64,000 bases of DNA from an uncultured Actinomycetes bacterium (GTDB taxonomy: Bacteria; Actinomycetota; Thermoleophilia; Solirubrobacterales; Solirubrobacteraceae), in the NCBI GenBank assembly GCA_937888775.1, contig CALAQT010000089.1:31236-95235 (forward strand), written 5' to 3'. Made by a program: the position numbers and the translations under genes. Positions 8,151 to 16,356 of the stretch are shown piece by piece (position 1 is the stretch's first letter; each line of letters begins with the position of its first letter). The notes under the pieces are model-generated. The model was not told the origin of the DNA and did no database searches. It saw nothing but the letters and a program-made list of their open reading frames with translations.

Positions 8151-8261
8151 GCCCGCGCCACCGCACAAATCAGGCCACCCCGAACACGCCCGCGCCACCG
8201 CACAAATCAGGCCACCCCGAACACGCCCGCGCCACCGCACAAATCAGGCCTCCCCCGATCA
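8151..8261. repeat. three tandem 37-bp repeats in the cox operon
   Basis: The unit beginning GCCCGCGCCACCGCACAAAT occurs at 8151, 8188 and 8225; the first two copies are identical over 37 bp and the third diverges at its end. The array exactly fills the gap between the stop of xdhC (8259) and the GTG of the mocA-like gene (8150). It is the only real gap among otherwise overlapping or nearly touching genes, apart from 24 bp between coxM and coxD. It would lengthen the leader of the downstream gene and leaves no obvious Shine-Dalgarno sequence there. Confidence 0.9.
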
Positions 8262-9314
8262 CGCCGGTGCCGCCGAATGGATCGAGCCGCGCACGTTGGC
8301 CAGCCGGCCGCCCTCACGGCCGTGGCGCGCCGCCACCACTTCGGCGAGGATCGACAGCGCCGTCTCTTCACGGTTGGTGGCGCCGAGGTCGAGTCCGACC
8401 GGAGCCGACATCCGCGCCAGATCCTCGTCCGCCAATCCCTGCGCCAGCAGGCGCTCGCGGCGCTTGGCCTGAGCGCGACGCGAGCCCATTGCGCCGATGT
8501 AGCGGGCTGGCGAGCGCAGCGCAATCGTGAGCGCAGCGTCGTCGAGCTTGGGGTCGTGCGTCAGGACGGCGATCGAGGTGGCGGGGTCGATCCCCCCCAG
8601 CCGCGCGAACGCCTCCTCAGGCCAGGCGGCGATCACCTCCTCGGCGTCTGGGAAGCGCTCGGGCGTCGCGAACCTGGCCCGCGGGTCGACCACGTACGGC
8701 CTCCAGCCGGCGGCGCGCGCCAGCTTGCACAGCGCCGCGGCGATGTCGACCGCGCCGAACAGGATCACCCGCGGCGGGGGGGCGACGACGTCGACGAACA
8801 GGGCCTCGTGGCGCTCGGAGACCTCTGACCACAGCGCCTCAGAGGCCAAGCGCACCGCTTCGCCATCGAGCTCCGGCGAACCCAGCGACCCACGCCGGGC
8901 GCCGTCGGCTTCCAGCAGCAGCTTCGCGCCCGCCCCCTCGCCTTCCATCAGCGTGACCTCGGCCGCTCGCCCGCCCACGGCCGCGATCTCGCTGAAGCGC
9001 CCCGGCTGATATTCCTGGACCCAAACGTCGATCTCCCCGCCGCAGGGAAGCCCGACCGCCCAGGCCTCGTCGTCGGCGATCCCAAAGTGCACCAGCCGCG
9101 GCGGCTCGCCCGACAGGACGCTGTCGGCGATCTCCACCACCGCGCCTTCGACGCAGCCACCGGACACGCCGCCGATGATCTCGCCGTCGCCGTTGACGGC
9201 CATCTTGGAGCCCGGCGGGCGGGGAGCCGAGCGGGTGAAGTCGACCACGGTGGCCAGCGCGATCTTGTCGCCACGCTCGGTCCACTTGTCAAGCTGGGGC
9301 AGGACGTCGTTCAC
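8259..9314 (-). CDS. XdhC/CoxF-family molybdenum enzyme maturation factor
   Basis: XdhC-type proteins bind the molybdenum cofactor and insert the sulphurated form into xanthine dehydrogenase or CODH-type hydroxylases. The 351-residue product has both parts of the family. The N-terminal XdhC/CoxI domain has ATVVDFTRSAPRPPGSKMAV, GGVSGGCVEGAV and the conserved cysteine in LPCGGEIDVWV. The C-terminal Rossmann-like domain has RVILFGAVDIAAALCKLA, VVDPRARFATPERFP, SIAVLTHDPKLDDAAL and YIGAMGSRRAQAKR. Its ATG overlaps the coxE stop by 4 bp. It lies in the cox operon in a position equivalent to coxF/coxI of other organisms. Confidence 0.92.
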   Translation of the reverse strand: MNDVLPQLDKWTERGDKIALATVVDFTRSAPRPPGSKMAVNGDGEIIGGVSGGCVEGAVVEIADSVLSGEPPRLVHFGIADDEAWAVGLPCGGEIDVWVQEYQPGRFSEIAAVGGRAAEVTLMEGEGAGAKLLLEADGARRGSLGSPELDGEAVRLASEALWSEVSERHEALFVDVVAPPPRVILFGAVDIAAALCKLARAAGWRPYVVDPRARFATPERFPDAEEVIAAWPEEAFARLGGIDPATSIAVLTHDPKLDDAALTIALRSPARYIGAMGSRRAQAKRRERLLAQGLADEDLARMSAPVGLDLGATNREETALSILAEVVAARHGREGGRLANVRGSIHSAAPA

Positions 9315-10468
9315 ATCTCCTCCAATATGGCAGCTAGCTGCTCGAGCGAAGCCAGCGAGTTGCCCGCCAGCAGCTGGTCGGTGTGCGGCACAGCCGCGCG
9401 CATCCCGCGCGTCAGCGGCTCGTAGTCAGGATGCGCGGCGAGCGGGTTCAGCCAAACCAATTTGTGTGCGGTGCGCCGCAGCCGCCCCATCTCGGCCGCC
9501 AGCAGCTCCGGGTCGCCCCGGTCCCAGCCGTCGGACAGGATCACGATCACCGCGCCGCGCCCCAGCCGCCGGCCGTGGGCGCGGTTGAGCTCGGACAGCG
9601 CGGCGCCGATCCGGGTCCCGCCGGAGAAGTCCATCACGGCGGCCGCGGCCCGCTCCAGGGCATGATCGTGGTCGCGTCCGGTCAGCTCGTGGGTGATCCG
9701 CGTCAGCCGGGTGCCGAACGCGAACGCCTCCACGCGCCGGCGCGCGGCCACGCACGCCTGGATGTATTGCAGCAGCATTCGCGCGTAGGGGGCCATCGAA
9801 CCGGACACGTCGCAGATCAGCACCAGCTGGCGCGGACGGCGGCTGGGCACCCGCCAGCGCCGGTGCACAGGCTCGCCGCCGGTCCGCAGCGACTCCCGCA
9901 TGATCTGTCGCAGGTCCGGGGTGTGCCCGCGCCGGCGCGACGCGCGGGTCCTCCGGGACAGGCGCGTCGGTCCGCGCCGCGCCAGGCGGGCGATCAGCTC
10001 CCGCGCCGCGGCCATCTCCGCCTCGGTGTAACGGGAGAAATCCTTGGTGCGCAGCAGCTCGACCTCGCTCCAGGCCGCCGGCACGGGAACCGCTCCGCGC
10101 TCGGCGGGCTGATCGGCCGAACGCGGGATGCCCGCGTGGGGCAGGGCGGCGCGCTCGATCGATCCCAGCTCATTTAGCGGCTGGTCGCGGCCGGGCGGCC
10201 GGCCGTCGCCGAACACGGCTACGAACGCCAGATCGAAGCGGGCCAGATCGTCTCGGTTTGAGCACAGCACCGTCCGCAGCGCCAGCCGCGCCTGGTCGCG
10301 TGACTGGGGCGCGACGGCGTCCAGCGCGCTGTGGGCGGTCAACAGCTCCCCGACGCCGACCCGGCCGCCCTGAGCGCGCATCGCGTCGGCCAGCGCGCTG
10401 AGCCCACTCGTCACCGATTCGCTGACGCCCGCCAGCGTCAGCGCACCGGCCGACGCATGATCAGACAC
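9311..10468 (-). CDS. coxE: CoxE-like VWA-domain protein
   Basis: CoxE works with the AAA+ ATPase CoxD in building the Mo-Cu or Mo active site of CO dehydrogenases; in this family a VWA domain binds metal and partners. The 385-residue protein has an N-terminal helical domain, an arginine-rich middle (RRTRASRRRGHTPDLRQIM) and a C-terminal VWA domain. The VWA domain has the MIDAS motif DVSGSMAPYARM, the downstream SGGTRIGAAL and the ILSDGWDRGDP blocks. GTG 10468 is chosen because it overlaps the coxD stop by 8 bp and starts the natural sequence VSDHASAG; the ATG-like start at 10495 would add 9 residues. The next gene, xdhC, overlaps its end by 4 bp. Confidence 0.9.
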   Translation of the reverse strand: MSDHASAGALTLAGVSESVTSGLSALADAMRAQGGRVGVGELLTAHSALDAVAPQSRDQARLALRTVLCSNRDDLARFDLAFVAVFGDGRPPGRDQPLNELGSIERAALPHAGIPRSADQPAERGAVPVPAAWSEVELLRTKDFSRYTEAEMAAARELIARLARRGPTRLSRRTRASRRRGHTPDLRQIMRESLRTGGEPVHRRWRVPSRRPRQLVLICDVSGSMAPYARMLLQYIQACVAARRRVEAFAFGTRLTRITHELTGRDHDHALERAAAAVMDFSGGTRIGAALSELNRAHGRRLGRGAVIVILSDGWDRGDPELLAAEMGRLRRTAHKLVWLNPLAAHPDYEPLTRGMRAAVPHTDQLLAGNSLASLEQLAAILEEM

Positions 10469-11318
10469 CCTCCAGGACCTTTCGCTCGCGCACACGCAGC
10501 ACGTCCTCGTGGACCTTCAACGCGGCACCGAGGGTCTCCTCCAGATCGGCGTTGTCGCCGAGCGCCAGCAGCGCCTGTGCCCAGACGAGCGTCTCGCCGA
10601 CTCCGGGCAGCTTGTAAAGGTCGCCCTGGTCGCGCAGCCTGCCGACGGCGTTGACGACCCGAGAGGCGATCGCCTCAGGGACCTCGGGCAGCCGCGCCGC
10701 GACGATCGCCCGTTCGCGCTCAGGAGTTGGGTAGTCGATCCAGTGATACAGGCACCGGCGTTTGAGCGCGTCGTGCAGTTCGCGGGTACGGTTGGAGGTC
10801 AGCACGACGATCGGGCGGCGCTGCGCGGTGATCGTCCCCAGCTCGGGGATCGTGACCGCGAAGTCCGACAGGAACTCCAGCAGGAAGGCCTCGAACTCGT
10901 CGTCGGCCCGGTCGACCTCGTCGATCAACAGCACCACTGGCTGGGCGGGGTCTGATTCGATCGCGTCCAGCAGCGGCCGGCGCAGCAGATAGCGCCGCGC
11001 GAACAGCTCGCCTTCGTCGACGCCACTTTCGGCCGCCCGCAACGCCAGCAGCTGTCGGGCGTAGTCCCAGTCATACACCGCGTGGTGCAGGTCGATCCCC
11101 TCGTGGCACTGCAGACGGATCAGCCGCGCCCCGATCGCTGCCGCCAGCGAACGGGCGACTTCGGTCTTGCCGACACCCGCCTCGCCCTCCAGCAGCAGCG
11201 GCTGCTCGAGCACAACCGCCAGGTGGACCGCCAGCGCGAGCTGGCGGTCGGCCAGATAACCCTCGGTCGCGAGCGCGGCGGCGGCGTCCTCTACGGACCG
11301 GATCTCCGCGACGCTCAC
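10461..11318 (-). CDS. coxD: CoxD-like MoxR-family AAA+ ATPase
   Basis: MoxR-type AAA+ ATPases act as maturation chaperones; CoxD is required for introducing copper and sulphur into the CODH active site in Afipia (Oligotropha). This 285-residue protein has Walker A LEGEAGVGKTEVARSLA, Walker B VVLLIDEVDRADDEFEAFLLE, sensor 1 VVLTSNRTRELHDALKRRC and the conserved HWIDYPTPERE segment. It lies 24 bp after coxM, and its stop overlaps the start of coxE by 8 bp, so CoxD and CoxE are probably made in fixed ratio. Confidence 0.93.
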   Translation of the reverse strand: MSVAEIRSVEDAAAALATEGYLADRQLALAVHLAVVLEQPLLLEGEAGVGKTEVARSLAAAIGARLIRLQCHEGIDLHHAVYDWDYARQLLALRAAESGVDEGELFARRYLLRRPLLDAIESDPAQPVVLLIDEVDRADDEFEAFLLEFLSDFAVTIPELGTITAQRRPIVVLTSNRTRELHDALKRRCLYHWIDYPTPERERAIVAARLPEVPEAIASRVVNAVGRLRDQGDLYKLPGVGETLVWAQALLALGDNADLEETLGAALKVHEDVLRVRERKVLEGV

Positions 11319-11342
11319 GTCAGCCTTGGGCCCTCGCCACAG

Positions 11343-12188
11343 TCACGCTCCACCGCTGGCCTGCTCCAGCGCGCGTCGCGTGAGCACCCGTGCCAGATGG
11401 CGCTTGTACTCGGGGCTCGCGTTCAGATCGCCCGGGGGGTCAGTCCCCTCGGCTGCCTGCTCGGCCGCCTTGGCGATGTTCGCGGCGCTGAGCGACTGGC
11501 CGCGCAGCGCCTCCTCCACCGCGGTCGCGCGCAGGGGCACCGAGGACATGTTTGTGAGACCCACGCGAACATCCTCGCAGGTGTCGCCGGACTTCTTGAC
11601 CACGACGCTGACCGCGACCATCGCCCAGTCCTCGCTGCGACGGTTGAACTTCTGGTAGTCGTAGCCCCAGCCGTCCAGTGCCGGGAACCGGATCTCGGTC
11701 AGAACCTCGTCGGGCGCGACGGCAGTCTCCAGGTAGTCCTTGAACAGCTCGCCGGCCGCCACCGTGCGCTGGCCGCCGGGACCCTGCAGCGTGACCGTCG
11801 CGTCGCAGACCATCATCACCGCGGGGAGATCGGCGGCGGGATCGCCGTGGGCCAGACTGCCGCCGATCGTGCCCCGGTTGCGCACCTGCGGATCGGCGAT
11901 CGTGCCCGCCGCCTGCGCGATCAGGCCCAGCTCGGCGGTGTGCTCGAGCTCGGTGTGGCGAGTCAGCGCGCCGATCCTCCAGCTGCCGTTCTCACGCTCG
12001 ATGCCGGCCAGACCGGGCACCTTGCGCATGTCGATCAGCAGCGACGGCGCGGCCAGGCGAAGCTTCATCAACGGAATCAGCGAATGACCGCCGGCCAGCA
12101 GCTTGGCATCCTCGCCGCCCTGTGAGAGCGCGCTGATCGCGTCCTGCAGCGACTCGGGTGCCGTGTAGTCGAACTCGGCAGGGATCAT
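11343..12188 (-). CDS. coxM: CoxM-like FAD subunit of CODH/xanthine dehydrogenase family
   Basis: The medium subunit carries FAD and passes electrons from the iron-sulphur clusters to an acceptor. The 281-residue product has the two family FAD-binding motifs, AGGHSLIPLMKLRLA near residue 32 and TIGGSLAHGDPAADLPA near residue 106, and the C-terminal CO_deh_flav_C domain (NRRSEDWAMVAVSVVV). ATG 12188 overlaps the coxL stop as ATGA, the classic coupling arrangement. The longer open frame up to 12641 is antisense-like read-through into coxL and is rejected. Confidence 0.95.
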   Translation of the reverse strand: MIPAEFDYTAPESLQDAISALSQGGEDAKLLAGGHSLIPLMKLRLAAPSLLIDMRKVPGLAGIERENGSWRIGALTRHTELEHTAELGLIAQAAGTIADPQVRNRGTIGGSLAHGDPAADLPAVMMVCDATVTLQGPGGQRTVAAGELFKDYLETAVAPDEVLTEIRFPALDGWGYDYQKFNRRSEDWAMVAVSVVVKKSGDTCEDVRVGLTNMSSVPLRATAVEEALRGQSLSAANIAKAAEQAAEGTDPPGDLNASPEYKRHLARVLTRRALEQASGGA

Positions 12189-14569
12189 GCCGACACTCCC
12201 CCATTCTGGTCCTTGGCTTGCGAGATGGCCTCCCAGACCCGCATCGGGCTGAGCGGCATGTTGATGTAGCTCACTCCGAGCGGGCGCAACGCATCGATCA
12301 CGGCGTTCGTGACCGCCGCGCTGGCCGCGATCGTGCCGGCCTCGCCGATGCCCTTGGCGCCGAGCGAGTTGACCGGGGTCGGCGTCTCGGTGCGGTCGAG
12401 CTCGAAGCTCGGCAGCTCGGCCGCCGTCGGCAGCGCGTAGTCGACAAACGTGCCCGTCACCAGCTGCCCGTCCTCGTCGTAGTGCACGCGTTCGTACAGC
12501 GCCTGGCCGATCGCGTGCACGATCCCGCCGTGGATCTGCCCGTTGATGATCAGCGGGTTGATCGCGTTGCCGCAGTCGTCGACGGCGACATAGCGCACGA
12601 CTTTGACCTTGCCGGTCTCGGGATCGACGTCGACCACGCACGCGTGGGCGCCGAACGGGAACACGAAGTTCTCCGGGTCATAGAACGTCGTCTCCTCGAG
12701 CCCGGGCTCCATCCCGTCGGGCACCAGGTTGAGGTACGCGGCGCCCGCGACCTCAGCGAGCGTCATCCCCTTCTCAGGCGAGCCGCGAACCGAGAACTTG
12801 CCGTCGCGCAGCTCGATGTCCTCCGGCGCCGCCTCCAGCTGATGAGCGACGATCGCCTTCGACTTCTCGGCGATCTTGGTGGCGCAGCGGGCGAGCGACT
12901 CGCCGCCGACCGCCAGCGAGCGCGACCCGTACGTGTTCCGGCCCTCCGGGCCAGTGCCCGTGTCGCCGTGCATGACTTCGACGACGGCCGGATCGACGCC
13001 GAGCCTGTCGGCGACGATCTGAGCGAAAGCGGTCTCGTGCCCCTGGCCGTGGCCGGAGCTGCCCGTGTAGACCGTGACGGCACCGGTGTTGTGGACGCGC
13101 ACCATCGCCGATTCCCAGCCGCCCGCCTGGACGCCGACGCCCCCCGGGCCGGTGATCCGCGACGGGGCCAGTCCGCAGATCTCGGTGTAGGTCGAGAGCC
13201 CGATCCCGCGGTAGACCCCCTGTGCGCGCAGCGCCTCCTGATCGCGGCGGAAGGCGTCCATGTCGACGTGCTCGAGCAGGCGACCAAGGGTCAATTCGTA
13301 GTCGCCTGAGTCGTACACGACCCCGGTCGCCGTCGCGGCCGGGAACGCATCCTTGGGGATGAAGTTGCGCCGGCGGATCTCCACGGGATCCATCCCCAGC
13401 TCGGCCGCGACCTGATCGAGCGTGACCTCGACCATGTGCGTCGCCTCCGGCCGGCCCGCGCCGCGGATCGCGTCCGTCGGGCACTTGTTCGTGAACACGC
13501 CCACGATGTCGGTCTGGACCGCCGGAATCGCGTAGCAGCCTCCCATCACGAACGCCCCCAGCGAGGGGATCAGCGGCGTCAGCAGCATGTTGTAGGCGCC
13601 GAAGTCGGCGATGATCTTGACGTGGAAGGCGGTGACCGTGCCGTCCCGCTTGGCCCCCATCTTCACGTGGGCGATCTGGTCGCGGCCCTGATGCGTCACC
13701 GCCATGTTCTCGCTGCGGGTCTCGATCCACTTCACCGGCAGCCCGAGCTTGCGCGAGCACCAGCAGGCGATGACCTCCTCGCCGTACACCTGCAGCTTCG
13801 AGCCGAACCCGCCGCCGACCTCGGGAGCAATCACGCGCACGCGTTCCTCGCTCATTCCCAGCAGGATCGCGAGGAACAGCCGCACGAAGTGAGGAACCTG
13901 CGTCGAGGTGTGAAGCGTCAGCGACCCGGCCCGGTAGTCGGCCAGCACGCCGCGGCACTCGATTGGCGCCCCGGCGGTGCGGTGGTTGACCACGCGCCGC
14001 TCGACGATCACGTCGGCCTCCGCGAAGCCGGCGTCCAGATCGCCGCCGGACAGCGACCACTGGTGGACCTCGTTGGTGCCGAACTGCTCGTGCACGAACG
14101 GTGCGCCGCGCAGCGCGGCCTCTGGATCGGTGACGACCGGCAGCGGCTCGTACTCAACCGAGACGTCCTCGGCGGCGTCGACGACCGCGTAGCGGTCCTC
14201 GCCGATCACCACCGCGACGGGGTCACCGATGTGCTTGACGGACTCGCGAGCCAGCGGCCAGTGGTCGGGGTTCTTGACCTCGACTCCGGGCGGCACCCAG
14301 GCCATCGGCAGCGGACCTTCGAGGTCGCTCAGGTCGTTTCCGGTGAAGACGGCGTGCACCCCGGGCCGCGCGCTGGCGGCGGAGGTGTCGATCGAGACAA
14401 TTTTGGCGTTCGCCTCAGGTGATCGGACGAACGCCGCCCACAGCATCGAGGGAAGCGCCAGGTCGTCGATGTACCGAGCGCGGCCCGTGATCAGCCGCGG
14501 ATCTTCCTTGCGCCTCAGCGACCGGCCGACGTGGCCGCCGCTGGCGGGCGCCTGATCGGTGACGCTCAT
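12185..14569 (-). CDS. coxL: CoxL-like molybdopterin subunit, form II signature
   Basis: This is the catalytic large subunit of a molybdenum hydroxylase of the CO dehydrogenase family (794 residues; about 800 is usual). It begins [20 protein letters not shown] and carries the Mo-pterin blocks [33 protein letters not shown] and [17 protein letters not shown]. The active-site loop reads AIRGAGR at residues 367-373. Form I, proven CO dehydrogenases have AYXCSFR with the copper-ligating cysteine there; the AYRGAGR type defines form II. Real CO oxidation is therefore unproven and another substrate is possible. ATG 14569 overlaps the coxS stop (ATGA). Confidence 0.95.
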   Translation of the reverse strand: MSVTDQAPASGGHVGRSLRRKEDPRLITGRARYIDDLALPSMLWAAFVRSPEANAKIVSIDTSAASARPGVHAVFTGNDLSDLEGPLPMAWVPPGVEVKNPDHWPLARESVKHIGDPVAVVIGEDRYAVVDAAEDVSVEYEPLPVVTDPEAALRGAPFVHEQFGTNEVHQWSLSGGDLDAGFAEADVIVERRVVNHRTAGAPIECRGVLADYRAGSLTLHTSTQVPHFVRLFLAILLGMSEERVRVIAPEVGGGFGSKLQVYGEEVIACWCSRKLGLPVKWIETRSENMAVTHQGRDQIAHVKMGAKRDGTVTAFHVKIIADFGAYNMLLTPLIPSLGAFVMGGCYAIPAVQTDIVGVFTNKCPTDAIRGAGRPEATHMVEVTLDQVAAELGMDPVEIRRRNFIPKDAFPAATATGVVYDSGDYELTLGRLLEHVDMDAFRRDQEALRAQGVYRGIGLSTYTEICGLAPSRITGPGGVGVQAGGWESAMVRVHNTGAVTVYTGSSGHGQGHETAFAQIVADRLGVDPAVVEVMHGDTGTGPEGRNTYGSRSLAVGGESLARCATKIAEKSKAIVAHQLEAAPEDIELRDGKFSVRGSPEKGMTLAEVAGAAYLNLVPDGMEPGLEETTFYDPENFVFPFGAHACVVDVDPETGKVKVVRYVAVDDCGNAINPLIINGQIHGGIVHAIGQALYERVHYDEDGQLVTGTFVDYALPTAAELPSFELDRTETPTPVNSLGAKGIGEAGTIAASAAVTNAVIDALRPLGVSYINMPLSPMRVWEAISQAKDQNGGVSA

Positions 14570-15066
14570 GAGCCGGCCTCGGTCGCGCCGGCGCCGGCGG
14601 GCTGGCCGGCCACGGCCAGGACCGACTTGACGATGTTGTGATAACCCGTGCAGCGGCACAGGTTGCCCTCCAGCGCGTGGCGGACCTCCTGCTCGGACGG
14701 GCTGGGGTTCTCGGCCAGCAGGCCGGCAGCGGCCATGATCATCCCCGGCGTGCAGTAGCCGCACTGCAGGCCGTGGTTGTTCCAAAAGGCTTCCTGGAGC
14801 GGATGCAGGTCACCCTCTGAGCCCATTCCCTCGATCGTGGTCACCTCGCCGCCGTCCGCCTGGACGGTGAGCACGGTGCAGGACTTGACGGCCTGGCCGT
14901 CGAGATGAACAGTGCACGCCCCGCAGTTGGACGTGTCGCATCCGACATGGGTCCCGGTCAGCCCCAGATGGTCGCGCAGCGCATGGACCAGCAACAGGCG
15001 CGGCTCCACCTCCAAGTGGTGCTCGACCCCGTTTACCTCTAGGCGCACATTGACGGTGCTGCTCAT
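14566..15066 (-). CDS. coxS: CoxS-like [2Fe-2S] small subunit
   Basis: The small subunit holds two [2Fe-2S] clusters that link the molybdenum site to FAD. The 166-residue protein has the plant-ferredoxin-type cluster ([21 protein letters not shown]) and the C-terminal helical cluster (CGYCTPGMI and [13 protein letters not shown]), so all eight cysteines are present. ATG 15066 is supported by AGGAGG eight to thirteen bases upstream; an ATG-like start at 15087 is less well placed. This is the first gene of the operon, so the promoter should lie in the 15067-15160 interval, divergent from the DoxX gene. Confidence 0.95.
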   Translation of the reverse strand: MSSTVNVRLEVNGVEHHLEVEPRLLLVHALRDHLGLTGTHVGCDTSNCGACTVHLDGQAVKSCTVLTVQADGGEVTTIEGMGSEGDLHPLQEAFWNNHGLQCGYCTPGMIMAAAGLLAENPSPSEQEVRHALEGNLCRCTGYHNIVKSVLAVAGQPAGAGATEAGS

Positions 15067-15164
15067 GTCTCTCCCTCCTGACGTCACAAAGTCTCGGCCG
15101 GGCGTGACAATACTCCTCCCGGACTTGCTCGCGCCGAACTCGTTTCAGACACCGCAGGCCCCGG

Positions 15165-15184
15165 TAGTCTATTGTGTGCACAAT
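15165..15184 (+). promoter_or_regulatory. -10-like box and inverted repeat over the DoxX start codon
   Basis: TAGTCT (15165-15170) matches the TANNNT form of an actinobacterial -10 box. It is followed directly by ATTGTG-TG-CACAAT (15171-15184), a perfect 6-bp inverted repeat with a 2-bp spacer that overlaps the ATG at 15183. No Shine-Dalgarno sequence is visible, so the mRNA may be leaderless or nearly so, and a protein bound to the repeat could block initiation. Confidence 0.45.
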
Positions 15185-15743
15185 GAAAATTGGACGACTT
15201 CTCCTGCGCCTCGCTGTCGGCGGTTTCTTGTTCGGACACGGAACCCAAAAGCTGTTTGGCTGGTTCGGCGGCCACGGTCTGGAAGCCACCGGCGGATTCT
15301 TCGAGCAGCTCGGCCTGCGCCCGGGCAAGCGTCACGCGACCGCAGCCGGGATCGCCGAAGCGGGCGGCGGCGCACTGCTCGTCGCCGGCCTGGCGACGCC
15401 GCTGGCGGCATCGGTGATCACCGCCACGATGCTCACCGCGATCCAGCGGGTTCACCTTTCCAAGGGCCCCTGGGCCACCGATGGCGGGTATGAGTACAAC
15501 GTGGTGCTGATCGCCGCCGTGCTCGCGCTGGCGGAGGTCGGACCCGGTGGACTGTCGCTCGACGCCGCGCTGGGCACTGAGAAGAGCGGTCCGGGCTGGG
15601 CGCTCGCCGCGCTGCTGGCCGGAGCGGCCGGGGCCGCCGGCGCTCATATCGCCGCCTCCTCGGCTCCCGCACCAGAGCCGACCCCAGAGCCCGAGCAGCC
15701 GACGCCCGAGCCGGCCGATCCCGCCGCCAGCGCGGCGTCGTAG
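15183..15743 (+). CDS. DoxX-family membrane protein
   Basis: DoxX-family proteins are small integral membrane proteins linked to quinol or thiol redox processes; no precise reaction is known for most. The 186-residue product has the family opening RLAVGGFLFGHGTQKLFGWF. It has about four hydrophobic helices (around residues 4-22, 50-70, 73-90 and 106-125), the GKRHATAAGIAEAGGGALL block and GYEYNVVLIAAVLALA. The last 25 residues are a Pro/Glu/Ala tail (PAPEPTPEPEQPTPEPA), probably disordered. ATG 15183 is used; a GTG three codons earlier is possible. It is divergent from the cox operon, which may or may not be meaningful. Confidence 0.88.
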   Translation: MKIGRLLLRLAVGGFLFGHGTQKLFGWFGGHGLEATGGFFEQLGLRPGKRHATAAGIAEAGGGALLVAGLATPLAASVITATMLTAIQRVHLSKGPWATDGGYEYNVVLIAAVLALAEVGPGGLSLDAALGTEKSGPGWALAALLAGAAGAAGAHIAASSAPAPEPTPEPEQPTPEPADPAASAAS

Positions 15744-15801
15744 ACCGGTTGCGGATCAGCGTTCGCGGCCGCCTCCCGGTCGCGGTGTAGCGCCCCTCAG
15801 C

Positions 15802-16044
15802 GTGATCGCGCGGGTCCGCCCCGCTCCGCGTCAGCTGCACAAGGTCGCCGAGCTCGTGCGCGCGATGCCCGAGGTGGTCGAATGTCACCGCATCACCGGC
15901 GATGACTGCTACCTGATCAAGGCCCACGTCCGCAACGTCGGTCACCTGGAGGAGCTGATCGACCAGCTCGCCCCCTACGGGCAGACCACGACCTCGATCG
16001 TCCAGTCCTCGCCGGTGCCGGCGCGCGGGCTCGAGCTCGGCTAG
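15802..16044 (+). CDS. stand-alone Lrp/AsnC ligand-binding (RAM) domain, no HTH
   Basis: From GTG 15802, 80 residues match the C-terminal RAM domain of Lrp/AsnC regulators. VIARVRPAPRQLHKVAELVR, VVECHRITGDDCYLIKAHVR and YGQTTTSIVQSSPVP are all characteristic. Full regulators have a 60-residue winged helix upstream; here the preceding frame is Pro/Arg-rich non-coding-looking sequence, and no helix-turn-helix is found in any frame between 15744 and 15801. The gene may be a solitary RAM protein, which can modulate other Lrp-family oligomers, or the remnant of a regulator that lost its DNA-binding half. No clear ribosome binding site precedes the GTG. Confidence 0.6.
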   Translation: MIARVRPAPRQLHKVAELVRAMPEVVECHRITGDDCYLIKAHVRNVGHLEELIDQLAPYGQTTTSIVQSSPVPARGLELG

Positions 16045-16356
16045 CGCACGTCCGTCAGTGAGGCTTCAGCGTGTTGACGAACGTGGGATTGGGCGTGTGC
16101 TGGCGGACCGTGTCGAAGTCGTAGAAGCACCTGGCGCTTTGCCCTGAGTCCCGAAGCCGATCCCCGCAGGGTCAAAGCTCTGGATCGCGCCCTGCGGGCT
16201 CGTGAAGCCGGTGGTTCCGTGTCCCGGCCCGTCCGCCCCCGCCGGCGAACAACAGCTCGCGGCGCGAAAAGCCGCGGCCCCTTCCGTCGGTCCGACCGAC
16301 GCCGCCGAGGTGTCATTCAGGCGGAGGGCTTGGTGGCCGGCGCTCGCCCCGAGCGC
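16045..16356. other. intergenic region with possible degraded gene tail
   Basis: No intact gene is visible. On the minus strand two frames carry coding-like text that would join by a frameshift: AIQSFDPAGIGFGTQGKAPG (about 16185-16125) and then CFYDFDTVRQHTPNPTFVNT ending in TGA near 16056. This may be the degraded C-terminus of a secreted protein, but I cannot name the family. Confidence 0.25.

Noticed and set aside
8151..8261. Tandem 37-bp units considered as a small CRISPR array
   Set aside because: The copies are directly adjacent with no unique spacers, only three exist, and no cas genes are present.
12189..12641. Upstream extension of the coxM frame
   Set aside because: It runs into the coxL gene in another frame and is Arg-rich; ATG 12188 with the ATGA overlap gives the natural N-terminus.
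11082..15087. Several 300-400-codon plus-strand ORFs opposite coxM, coxL and coxS
   Set aside because: All are antisense shadows with His/Arg/Val-rich composition; the minus-strand genes have all cofactor motifs.
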